Assembly (NCBI GenBank): GCA_903922535.1
Contig: CAIXUF010000333.1
Coordinates: 1-8,408 of the forward strand
Origin: Candidatus Hydrogenedentota bacterium
Lineage (GTDB): Bacteria; Hydrogenedentota; Hydrogenedentia; Hydrogenedentiales; CAITNO01
Reading direction: 5' to 3'
DNA length: 8,408 nucleotides
Shown here: positions 1 through 5,424 of the stretch, piece after piece
Numbering within the stretch: the first letter of the stretch is position 1
How the letters are laid out: each line of letters begins with the position of its first letter
Notes under the pieces: model-generated
What the model was told of the DNA's origin: nothing
The model's input: only the letters and a program-made list of their open reading frames with translations
Databases searched by the model: none
Made by a program: the position numbers and the translations under genes

Positions 1-159
1 CTCGTGCTTTACGGCGTGTACGACCTGACCAACTGTGCAGTCGTCAAGGGCTGGCCTTTGGCCATCACCTTTGTGGACATGCTTTGGGGCGGATTCGCCT
101 GCGCCGTGGCAACGCTGCTCATGGGGCTGGCAGGCCGGGCACTTGGCCTGATTCAGTAA
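1..159 (+). CDS. DUF2177-type membrane protein, C-terminal part (5' end outside window)
   Basis: The first reading frame is open from the window edge to TAA at 157-159 and gives the last 52 residues of a protein. The visible segment has YGVYDLTN, then KGWPL, then FVDMLWGG, then a hydrophobic stretch rich in Ala, Leu and Gly. This is the pattern I know from the C-terminal half of DUF2177 family proteins, small predicted inner-membrane proteins with four membrane segments and no established function. Two hydrophobic segments are visible, around residues 18-28 and 29-50 of the fragment. The stop codon is followed with no spacer by a stop codon on the opposite strand (160-162), so this gene converges on the GGT-like remnant with zero intergenic bases. 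Family assignment rests on motif memory over a short piece. Confidence 0.75.
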   Translation, partial: LVLYGVYDLTNCAVVKGWPLAITFVDMLWGGFACAVATLLMGLAGRALGLIQ

Positions 160-204
160 TCAATACCCCATCGCGCGCCCGCCTTTGCGGGGATCAGAAC
201 CGCC
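160..204 (-). pseudogene. Stranded 3' end of a gamma-glutamyltransferase gene (14 codons plus stop)
   Basis: Read on the minus strand this encodes GGSDPRKGGRAMGY and a stop. That matches the last 14 residues of the intact GGT-family gene downstream (GGSDPRKDGCAMGY) at 12 of 14 positions. At DNA level 40 of 45 bases agree with 1533-1577, and the first 17 are identical. Three of the five differences are synonymous, which hints that this copy diverged while it was still coding. The GSDPR-DG-A-GY ending is characteristic of the GGT family. No other GGT sequence is visible upstream on this strand, because the stop codon of the DUF2442 gene lies only one base away. It is either a remnant of a second GGT gene or one flank of an inserted element. 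Confidence 0.7.
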
Positions 205-205
205 G

Positions 206-466
206 TCACGCGACGCCAGACGCTGCTTGTGTACACTTTTCGTACAGGGTCTCGGGTGCGATGTCCGCACCATTGGGCCACGCAATGGTGCCACCCTCAA
301 TTCTGGCCCTGCGAAAGAACTCGCGATCCCGAAGCGGTTCAAACACGGGGCCGCGATCAAGATACTCCGAGAAGTCAACGACGGCACCGGTGCCGTCATC
401 GAAAACGATGCGGTACGAATAACCCGACCTGTATTCGATCTCTTTCAAATCATTCATGTTCCACAT
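206..466 (-). CDS. DUF2442 domain protein (candidate partner of DUF4160)
   Basis: An 86-residue protein that appears to be a single DUF2442 domain. Visible family features are the beta-rich start with [15 protein letters not shown] (residues 22-36), [10 protein letters not shown] (38-47), and the highly typical ending [17 protein letters not shown] (59-75). The function of the family is not established. It recurs next to DUF4160 proteins in small operons suspected to be toxin-antitoxin-like. The ATG at 466 is chosen because GAGG lies six bases upstream. That GAGG overlaps the TGA stop of the DUF4160 gene, and only eight bases separate the two genes, so translational coupling is likely. An in-frame ATG three codons later (457) is less well placed. 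The stop codon is one base from the GGT-like remnant. Confidence 0.85.
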   Translation of the reverse strand: MWNMNDLKEIEYRSGYSYRIVFDDGTGAVVDFSEYLDRGPVFEPLRDREFFRRARIEGGTIAWPNGADIAPETLYEKCTQAASGVA

Positions 467-474
467 CGCACACC

Positions 475-735
475 TCAATTTAGCGGGTCGATAGTTTTTA
501 CTGGCCGTCCGTGCTGTGCCAATTCCCAATCTTCCTGCAACTCGGTCACGTGAAGATCGATCCACTCCCGAACAAGCCTGGTGGCTGTCCGGGAAGAAAG
601 CCCGCCGCAGGTAACATTGCCGTTCAAGTCGAAGACGGCCTTCTCGCCCTGATACTCGGCGTGGATATGCGGCGGATTGTGCTCATCGAAGAACATTCTG
701 ATTACTATGCCAAAGAAGCGGCTTATTTCAGGCAT
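475..735 (-). CDS. DUF4160 domain protein (candidate toxin-antitoxin-type component)
   Basis: An 86-residue protein with the DUF4160 hallmarks: the opening [16 protein letters not shown] (1-16), the motif [12 protein letters not shown] (17-28) with its conserved His residues 19, 23 and 25, then an EKAVFDLNG strand (31-39), and a helical C-terminal half ending [16 protein letters not shown]. No reaction has been established for the family as far as I know. The conserved histidine cluster could suggest a catalytic or metal-binding role, which is inference. The ATG at 735 is preferred over longer in-frame starts because it begins exactly at the family's usual MPxI start and has AAGGA eight bases upstream. 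It is the middle gene of three, 56 bases after the antitoxin-like gene and eight bases before the DUF2442 gene. Which of the pair might be toxin or antitoxin cannot be told from sequence. Confidence 0.87.
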   Translation of the reverse strand: MPEISRFFGIVIRMFFDEHNPPHIHAEYQGEKAVFDLNGNVTCGGLSSRTATRLVREWIDLHVTELQEDWELAQHGRPVKTIDPLN

Positions 736-791
736 TACAATGTTCCTTTTGCAATTGGCTCGTCTTTGCCGCAAGGATCACATGGCCGGGA

Positions 792-995
792 TTACAAGCC
801 GTCATAAACGCTGTCTTCGTCGTTGTCCCACGTCTTGGCGAAGGCAGCCTCCTGCAGTTTCATCCATTCCGCCGCGTCCCGGCTGTCCTTATTGGCGGCC
901 GCGAAAACCACAATCACCTCGCCCGGCTCCACGGGGACAAATTCTTCAGGCAAAACAACTTTGCTGCCGTCGTATACCGCCTTGATTGCAAGCAT
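792..995 (-). CDS. Small antitoxin-like protein, first gene of the cassette
   Basis: A 67-residue protein with two parts. Residues 1-33 (MLAIKAVYDGSKVVLPEEF, then PGEVIVVF) look like the short beta-rich DNA-binding or dimerisation module of AF2212/DUF104- or DUF2281-like antitoxins. Residues 36-67 are charged and probably helical, ending FAKTWDNDEDSVYDGL. That ending resembles the toxin-binding tail of many type II antitoxins, where a W-x-N-x-E-D-x-x-Y segment follows a helix. The ATG at 995 is chosen because GAGGAG sits seven bases upstream and the family start is at this residue; an upstream in-frame ATG at 1028 adds 11 residues that look unrelated. The usual partners for such a tail (PIN, MazF/PemK or RelE proteins) are absent, and DUF4160 follows instead. 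It could be an antitoxin of this cassette or an orphan. Confidence 0.75.
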   Translation of the reverse strand: MLAIKAVYDGSKVVLPEEFVPVEPGEVIVVFAAANKDSRDAAEWMKLQEAAFAKTWDNDEDSVYDGL

Positions 996-1034
996 GATGA
1001 CACTCCTCAAGTCGTGTTCATCGCGCACACCCGG

Positions 1035-1045
1035 ATTGTATCATA
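1035..1045 (-). promoter_or_regulatory. Possible -10 region for the three-gene cassette
   Basis: On the minus strand the bases read TATGATACAAT, which contains two overlapping near-consensus -10 hexamers, TATGAT and TACAAT, each with five of six matches to TATAAT. The site lies about 40 bases before the antitoxin-like start codon, a sensible distance. No good -35 hexamer is seen 16-18 bases upstream, where the REP-like hairpin sits instead. Support is therefore weak and rests on the -10 alone. Confidence 0.3.
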
Positions 1046-1052
1046 GAAGACA

Positions 1053-1079
1053 GTGGCTGAAGCCACGGGCTAAGGCTTG
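1053..1079. repeat. REP-like hairpin element
   Basis: GTGGCTGAAGCCAC forms a six-base-pair hairpin (GTGGCT with AGCCAC, two-base loop), followed by GGGCTAAGGC. The overlapping AGCC-ACG-GGCT can also pair. Sequences of the type 'gtggctgaagccacgggcta' are common scattered intergenic repeats in several environmental phyla and resemble REPs mobilised by REP-associated tyrosine transposases. No such transposase is in the window. Whether this is one of a genome-wide family cannot be seen from one copy. Confidence 0.5.
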
Positions 1080-1164
1080 ATTTGCCGCGATTTATTGATG
1101 CAGAGCCTATGACCACGCTTTGTTCTCCCTGCCGGTCCAGGAATGGCCGTTCTGTATGTTTGTT

Positions 1165-1440
1165 CCCCAACGGGGATATCGAGCAGAGTCCGGGGTTGGC
1201 TGCAGTCACGCGCAGGCGTGACGAAGGCCTACCCCGGGTAAGCGGCGCATCTCCTCCCATATTCTCCTACTCTGAAGGAGTTTGGCCTCCTCCACCCTGT
1301 AGGGGTGCCCCGAGAGAAGGGGCCACAACGCCTTCAGCGTAGAACTGGGCGGGGGGTTCCGCGTTACCCAGGGTAGGCGTCCGGCTCCGTTTCGCTCCGC
1401 CTCCCGCCAACCCTGGGCTTTGCTCCATAATCCCGTTGGG
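1165..1440. repeat. Large interrupted palindrome, about 276 bp, with nested inverted segments
   Basis: The left half (about 1165-1300) and the reverse complement of the right half (about 1305-1440) match in blocks, in the same order and with nearly the same spacing. The outer block is CCCAACGGG, then GAGCA, then GGGTTGGC (about 35 positions with six mismatches between 1166-1200 and 1406-1440). The next block is GCCTACCC-C/T-GGGTAA (about 1228-1241 and 1363-1377). The inner block is CTAC-CTGAAGG-GTT (1267-1285 and 1323-1342). Between the first two blocks the left arm carries a perfect seven-base-pair hairpin, GTCACGC-GCAG-GCGTGAC (1205-1222); the right arm has unrelated sequence of similar length there. 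Conserved blocks with divergent spacers suggest selection on structure or an old mobile repeat. No open frame of note spans it. Confidence 0.65.
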
Positions 1441-1478
1441 ATATCAGGGAACATGACAAGGACCGCCGCCATCGACGT

Positions 1479-1504
1479 CTGGGCTTTCCTTCATAACCCG
1501 TCGG
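1479..1504. repeat. Third copy of the palindrome's outer arm
   Basis: CTGGGCTTTCCTTCATAACC and the following bases match 1413-1439 (CTGGGCTTTGCTCCATAATC and on) at 23 of 27 alignment positions, with one gap, in the same orientation. It lies just outside the palindrome, on the side of the GGT-family gene. It shows the outer arm is a repeat unit in its own right and not only half of an inverted pair. Confidence 0.5.
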
Positions 1505-1532
1505 AACCAGAGCGAACGGATGACCCTCTCCG

Positions 1533-1577
1533 TCAATACCCCATCGCGCAGCCGTCTTTGCGCGGATCGGAACCGCC
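1533..1577 (-). repeat. 45-bp direct repeat at the 3' end of the GGT-family gene (mate of 160-204)
   Basis: These bases are the last 14 codons and stop of the intact GGT-family gene. They repeat at 160-204 in the same orientation with 40 of 45 identities. The two copies enclose bases 205-1532, which hold the three small genes and all the intergenic repeats. The arrangement resembles attachment-site duplications seen where elements integrate into the 3' end of a gene, but no recombinase is present to support that directly. Confidence 0.6.
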
Positions 1578-3269
1578 GAAGTAGCGGCGCGGTTCCTCTT
1601 CACGCCAAATGCCCTGGTAGCCGCCAAACGTGTCGGTGCCCTTCTTCACCGTGTGCCCCATTTCGGCCAGCCTGGCGCGGGTTTCTTCGGGGATGAGCGG
1701 TTCGCAGGTGACCACTCCGGCGCTGTCGGAGTGGTGGCCTTGCGGGGTGGACCCGCCGGAATGCTCGACGCGGGGCTGTTCGCCCGCCTGCTGCGGCGAC
1801 ATGCCGAAGTCAATCATGTTCATCAGCACCTGCGTATGCCCCTGCGGCTGGAAGTCTCCGCCCATCACGCCGAACGAAAACACCGGGCGCTTGTCGCGCG
1901 TGACGAAGGCGGGGATGATCGTGTGGAACGGCCGCTTGTGCGGTTCGAGGCGGTTACGGTGGTTCGGGTCAAGACTGAACGACATGCCCCGGTTTTGCAG
2001 CGCAAAACCGAGGTTGTCCGGCACGAAATGCGAGCCCCATCCGTGGTAGATACTCTGGATGAGCGACACCATGTTGCCGTCCTTGTCCGCGACGGTGAGG
2101 TAGATGGTGTCCTTGCCCGTCGGGTCGCCGGGGGCCACGCGCACAGCGGCATGCTTCGGATCGATCAGCTTGGCGCGCTTCTGGCCGTACTCCTTCGAAA
2201 TGAGCTGTTGCAGCGGAACATCGGCGAAATCCATGTCGGCATAGTAGACGGCGCGGTCCTCCCACGCCAGCTTCTTCGCCTCGATGAACAGGTGCAGTTG
2301 CTCTGCCGAATTGGGCGTCATCGATCCGATGTCGAAGGTCTCCAGCATGTTGAGGATTTGCAGCACGCTGATGCCCTGGCCGTTGGGCGGAATCTCCCAC
2401 ACGTCATAGCCGCGGTAGTTGGTGCTGGCTGGCTCGACCCAGGTCGCCTGGTGCTCTTTGAAATCGCGCAGCGAGAAATGGCCGCCGTTGGCTTCGGAGA
2501 ACTTCACGATGCGTTCGGCGGGCTCGCCCTCGTAAAACGCGCGCAGCCCGTCGCGCGAGAGCAGTTCGTAGAAAGCGGCGATGTCCGGGTTCTGGAACAT
2601 CTCGCCGTAGCGCAGCGGGTGCCCGTTTGGCGCAAAGGTTGCGGCGAGCGTGGGGAACTTGGACGGATCAAAGCCCCACTCATCGGCAATGATGGACGTG
2701 ACGGGAAAGCCCGCGCGGGCGTATTGGACGGGCGCCTCCAACAACTCCGCGGGCTTCTTCGTGCCGAAGCGTTCCAACAGCGCCGCCCAGCCGCTCACGC
2801 AGCCGGGCACGTTCCACGCGTGCGCGCTGTAGCCGGGGATGGAGGTCAGGCTCAGATCCTTCGCCTTGTCCAGACTCCATTCATAGGGTGCGCGCCCGCT
2901 GGCGTTCAGCCCGAACAGCTTCTGCTCTTTCTCGATCCAAAGGATGGCGAACAGGTCGCCGCCGGGTCCGCAGTTCATGGGCTCCACCACGCCGAGCATG
3001 GCGTTGGCGCACACGGCCGCATCGATCGCGTTGCCGCCAGCCTGCAGAATGGCCAGTCCCGCCATGCTGGCCAGCGGCTGGCTCGTGCAGACCACGCCGT
3101 TGCAGCAGGCCACGGTGGACCGGTTCTGGTTGCGCCGGGTCACGTTCTCGCGGTTGGTGGTCTGTTTGTCCTGCATCGTCTTTTCTCCAGCCCGCGCGTG
3201 TCCGCCATTGCGCCAAGCCGCCGCCATCGTGGCGGCAACTGTTCCGGCGAGGAATTCACGGCGTTTCAT
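1533..3269 (-). CDS. ggt: Gamma-glutamyltransferase-family N-terminal nucleophile hydrolase, Tat-exported
   Basis: A 578-residue precursor of the gamma-glutamyltransferase family, autocatalytically split into large and small subunits. A Tat signal is visible: KRREFLA at residues 2-8, a hydrophobic run, and ARA before a likely cut near residue 27. Family landmarks follow in order: QPLASMAGLAILQAGGNAID (64-83), NASGRAP with the substrate-binding Arg at 126, VPGCVSGW (154-161), the catalytic region KDTIYLTVADKDGN where Thr388 aligns with E. coli Thr391 and would start the small subunit, LQNRG (424-428), VMGGDFQPQGH (468-478), and the closing GGSDPRKDG. Length is normal for the family. Two canonical glutathione-binding features are missing: the Ser-Ser pair (here KRPFHT, 445-450) and the Asp of the E. 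coli NNQMDDF region (here NRGMSF). The enzyme therefore belongs to the broad YwrD/HpxW/acylase-like branch, and its substrate is unknown. Start 3269 is chosen for the Tat motif; ATG 3287 is possible. Confidence 0.92.
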   Translation of the reverse strand: MKRREFLAGTVAATMAAAWRNGGHARAGEKTMQDKQTTNRENVTRRNQNRSTVACCNGVVCTSQPLASMAGLAILQAGGNAIDAAVCANAMLGVVEPMNCGPGGDLFAILWIEKEQKLFGLNASGRAPYEWSLDKAKDLSLTSIPGYSAHAWNVPGCVSGWAALLERFGTKKPAELLEAPVQYARAGFPVTSIIADEWGFDPSKFPTLAATFAPNGHPLRYGEMFQNPDIAAFYELLSRDGLRAFYEGEPAERIVKFSEANGGHFSLRDFKEHQATWVEPASTNYRGYDVWEIPPNGQGISVLQILNMLETFDIGSMTPNSAEQLHLFIEAKKLAWEDRAVYYADMDFADVPLQQLISKEYGQKRAKLIDPKHAAVRVAPGDPTGKDTIYLTVADKDGNMVSLIQSIYHGWGSHFVPDNLGFALQNRGMSFSLDPNHRNRLEPHKRPFHTIIPAFVTRDKRPVFSFGVMGGDFQPQGHTQVLMNMIDFGMSPQQAGEQPRVEHSGGSTPQGHHSDSAGVVTCEPLIPEETRARLAEMGHTVKKGTDTFGGYQGIWREEEPRRYFGGSDPRKDGCAMGY

Positions 3270-3456
3270 GATGATTGGGCGCTCCATGGCTGTCGGAATC
3301 CGAAAACCCTGCGCCCGCATTATGGGCCAGCGCCGGACATGCCGGCAAGAACGGCGGTTGGGGAATAGAAGCGGGAACCGGCGCGATGATACAGTAATGC
3401 CGGTCAGGGACAGTGGTCTGTCCGCGCCAAGCTGGACAACTTAACAAGGGCAACCC

Positions 3457-4344
3457 ATGCTTACCGACAACATTCTCACACTTATCGGCAACACCCCGCT
3501 CATCCGCCTGAAAAAAGAGCCTATTTTCGTCAAGGCAGAGTTCCTCAATCCCGGCGGCAGCATCAAGGACCGGGTTGCCCTGTCCATGATTGAGGGCGCG
3601 GAGGCCAAGGGCCTGCTCAAGCCGGATTCGATCATCGTCGAGCCCACCTCGGGCAACACGGGTATCGGCGTGGCGCTGGTGGGCCGCCTGAAAGGCTACA
3701 AGGTGCGCATCATCATGCCGGAGAACATGAGCGAGGAGCGCAAGAAGCTCATTCTGGCGATGGGCGCCGAACTGGTGCTGACGCCTGCCGCGGAGAGTAT
3801 CGGCGGCGCGGTGGCGCTGGTGAACAAAATGCGCGAGGAGGACCCGCGCGTGTTCGTGCCGCAGCAGTTTGAGAATCCCGACAACCCCCGCGTGCATTAC
3901 GAGCAGACGGCGCGGGAGCTGTGGCGGCAGATGAGCGGCGACATTGACTGTTTTGTGGCGGGTGTGGGCAGCGGCGGCACGCTTCAGGGTGTCGGGAAGT
4001 TTCTCAAGGAGCACAAGCCGGGCGTCAAAATTGTGGCGGTCGAGCCGAAAAACGTGGCTGCGCTGCTCGGCCACGAACCGGGCCTGCACCAGATTCAGGG
4101 TATTGGCGACGGGTTCATCCCCGCCATCCTCGACGTCTCGCTGATTGACGACGTGGTCGAGGTGACCGACGACGACGCCATCGAGACGACCCGTCAATTG
4201 GGCCGCGACCACGGCCTGCTGGTCGGCATTTCCTCGGGTGCAAACGTGTGGGCCGCGCGGGAATTGGCCAAAAAGATGAGCGGCAATATCGCATCGGTCC
4301 TGCCCGACCGCGCGGAGAGGTACTTCAGCACCGCATTAATGTAG
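3457..4344 (+). CDS. cysK: Cysteine synthase (O-acetylserine sulfhydrylase), PLP-dependent
   Basis: A 295-residue cytoplasmic fold-type II PLP enzyme expected to make cysteine from O-acetylserine and sulfide. Seen in order: IGNTPLIRL (10-18), NPGGSIKDR with the PLP-binding Lys37 (31-39), the substrate loop TSGNTG (64-69), QQFENPDNP (136-144), the phosphate-binding loop GVGSGGT (169-175), HQIQGIGDGFIP (211-222), GISSGA (257-262) with the serine that contacts the pyridine nitrogen, and the family ending LPDRAERYFSTALM. All key residues are present. It is shorter than E. coli CysK because of compact loops after RL and before HQIQGIG and the lack of the C-terminal extension. AAGGG lies six bases before the ATG. 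No cysE or sulfate-assimilation gene is near. It is divergent from the GGT-family gene, and a TGATACAGT extended -10-like site at 3387-3395 is a weak promoter candidate. A CysM-like or other sulfhydrylase role cannot be excluded. Confidence 0.93.
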   Translation: MLTDNILTLIGNTPLIRLKKEPIFVKAEFLNPGGSIKDRVALSMIEGAEAKGLLKPDSIIVEPTSGNTGIGVALVGRLKGYKVRIIMPENMSEERKKLILAMGAELVLTPAAESIGGAVALVNKMREEDPRVFVPQQFENPDNPRVHYEQTARELWRQMSGDIDCFVAGVGSGGTLQGVGKFLKEHKPGVKIVAVEPKNVAALLGHEPGLHQIQGIGDGFIPAILDVSLIDDVVEVTDDDAIETTRQLGRDHGLLVGISSGANVWAARELAKKMSGNIASVLPDRAERYFSTALM

Positions 4345-4419
4345 AATAGGGAGCTGGAATCCAGAATTCAGAAGTCGGAATTCAATTATTTCGAGAATAA
4401 CCCGCCAAGGAGCTGTTCA

Positions 4420-5424
4420 ATGAAGAAAGCACTTAAGATAACCGGTGGCATATTGGCGGGCATAATTGTCCTCCTGTTTGTCGCTAAAATTGCGGCAGAC
4501 AAGACGTATTTCAACGACTATGACCCGAAACTGCCCTTTGACGCGAAAGTGACCGAGAGCGCCGTGGTGGAAGACACGGGCGACTTCTTCGGCATCTCGC
4601 GCCATCGGCATTTCGAGAAAGTCGTCTTTACAATGCAGACCCGCAAGGACGAACGGATGCCGGTAATCCTGACCCTGCCGGCAAAACGCACGGGCAAAGT
4701 CCCCGTGATCGTCTTCCTGCACGGGATCGGCCAAAGCAAGGGCTTCGTCGAGGACATCTGCACGCCGTTCAACGAGGCGGGTTTCGCCATGGCCTGTTTT
4801 GACCAGTCCATGCAGGGCGATCGCAAGATCAATGGAAATTATCTGCAGCAGGCCGTCGCCTTCCGGCAGCGTCCCTGGAAAACCATCAACGACGGACGCC
4901 GCCTCATCGATTATCTCCAGTCCCATCCCGACATCGATCCCGGGCGCATCTACCTGATAGGCGCGAGTTATGGCGCCATCACCGGCAGTTCGCTCACGGC
5001 ATTCGACAAGCGCATCAAGGCGGCCGACCTCGTGGTGGGCGGCGCCAACATCCGCGTGCTGCTTGACGCGCCACTGATCAAGAACGGCGTGCACCAGCCC
5101 ATCCTGCATTGGCTTGGAAAACAGATCGTTGCGGTCATCATGCAGCCGGCCGACCCGATGAACTGGGTGTCCGGCACGGCGGGAACGCCCGTGCTGATGC
5201 AGAACGGCTCCCTCGACACCCTCGTATGGCCCGCCGCCGGAAAAGAACTCTACAAGTACCTGGGCGAACCGAAGGAAATCCGCTGGTACCCCTGCGATCA
5301 TCCCGGCCTGGACAAGACCCAGACAAAGATAATCGTTCAGATTCTGGACGAGGGGCTGGTTTGGCTGCAGGAGAAGGACAAACTGTTCCAGGAGAAGGGC
5401 TCGACGCTCGCAAGCCGGAAGTGA
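4420..5424 (+). CDS. Membrane-anchored alpha/beta hydrolase (esterase or peptidase-like)
   Basis: A 334-residue protein with a lysine-rich start (MKKALK) and one hydrophobic segment (residues 7-22) that reads as an N-terminal membrane anchor. The catalytic domain should therefore face the periplasm. The alpha/beta hydrolase fold shows an oxyanion segment FLHGIGQSK (99-107), the nucleophile elbow GASYG with Ser183 (181-185), a probable acid Asp266 in NGSLDT (262-267), and the catalytic His294 in CDHPGL (292-297). Spacing and order fit the family, and length is typical of dienelactone-hydrolase or acetyl-xylan-esterase-like members. The substrate cannot be read from sequence. The ATG is well supported by AAGGAG seven bases upstream (4407-4412). 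It lies 75 bases after the cysteine synthase gene with no clear terminator between, so read-through is possible. The downstream secreted glycosidase makes a carbohydrate esterase role attractive, but this is inference. Confidence 0.88.
   Translation: MKKALKITGGILAGIIVLLFVAKIAADKTYFNDYDPKLPFDAKVTESAVVEDTGDFFGISRHRHFEKVVFTMQTRKDERMPVILTLPAKRTGKVPVIVFLHGIGQSKGFVEDICTPFNEAGFAMACFDQSMQGDRKINGNYLQQAVAFRQRPWKTINDGRRLIDYLQSHPDIDPGRIYLIGASYGAITGSSLTAFDKRIKAADLVVGGANIRVLLDAPLIKNGVHQPILHWLGKQIVAVIMQPADPMNWVSGTAGTPVLMQNGSLDTLVWPAAGKELYKYLGEPKEIRWYPCDHPGLDKTQTKIIVQILDEGLVWLQEKDKLFQEKGSTLASRK

Larger units (their letters stand above)
996..1532. other. Gene-free stretch with REP-like hairpin and palindromic repeats
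   Basis: No convincing gene lies in these 537 bases. Short open frames here are low-complexity, with Arg, Pro and Gly-rich translations that follow the repeat structure rather than a protein family. The stretch holds, from the cassette outward: a possible minus-strand promoter (1035-1045), a REP-like hairpin (1053-1079), a large interrupted palindrome (1165-1440) and a further partial repeat (1479-1504). It separates the start of the small-gene cassette from the end of the GGT-family gene. Confidence 0.75.

Noticed and set aside
1018..1472. Several 80-90 codon open frames on both strands in the gene-free stretch
   Set aside because: Their translations follow the palindromic repeats and are rich in Arg, Pro and Gly; they look like repeat-derived spurious frames.
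1165..1504. CRISPR array
   Set aside because: The repeats are inverted and imperfect, with unequal spacing and no regular short spacers; no cas gene is present.
1653..3368. 571-codon open frame on the + strand opposite the GGT-family gene
   Set aside because: It is the antisense shadow of a clearly recognisable GGT-family gene in high-GC sequence; its His, Val and Arg-rich translation matches no family.
3256..4212. 318-codon open frame on the - strand opposite cysteine synthase
   Set aside because: It overlaps a complete cysteine synthase with all motifs and has a His and Arg-rich antisense-type translation.
4345..4419. Terminator between cysteine synthase and the hydrolase
   Set aside because: Only a four-base-pair stem (CTGG-AAT-CCAG) and two GAATTC sites are seen, with no T tract.
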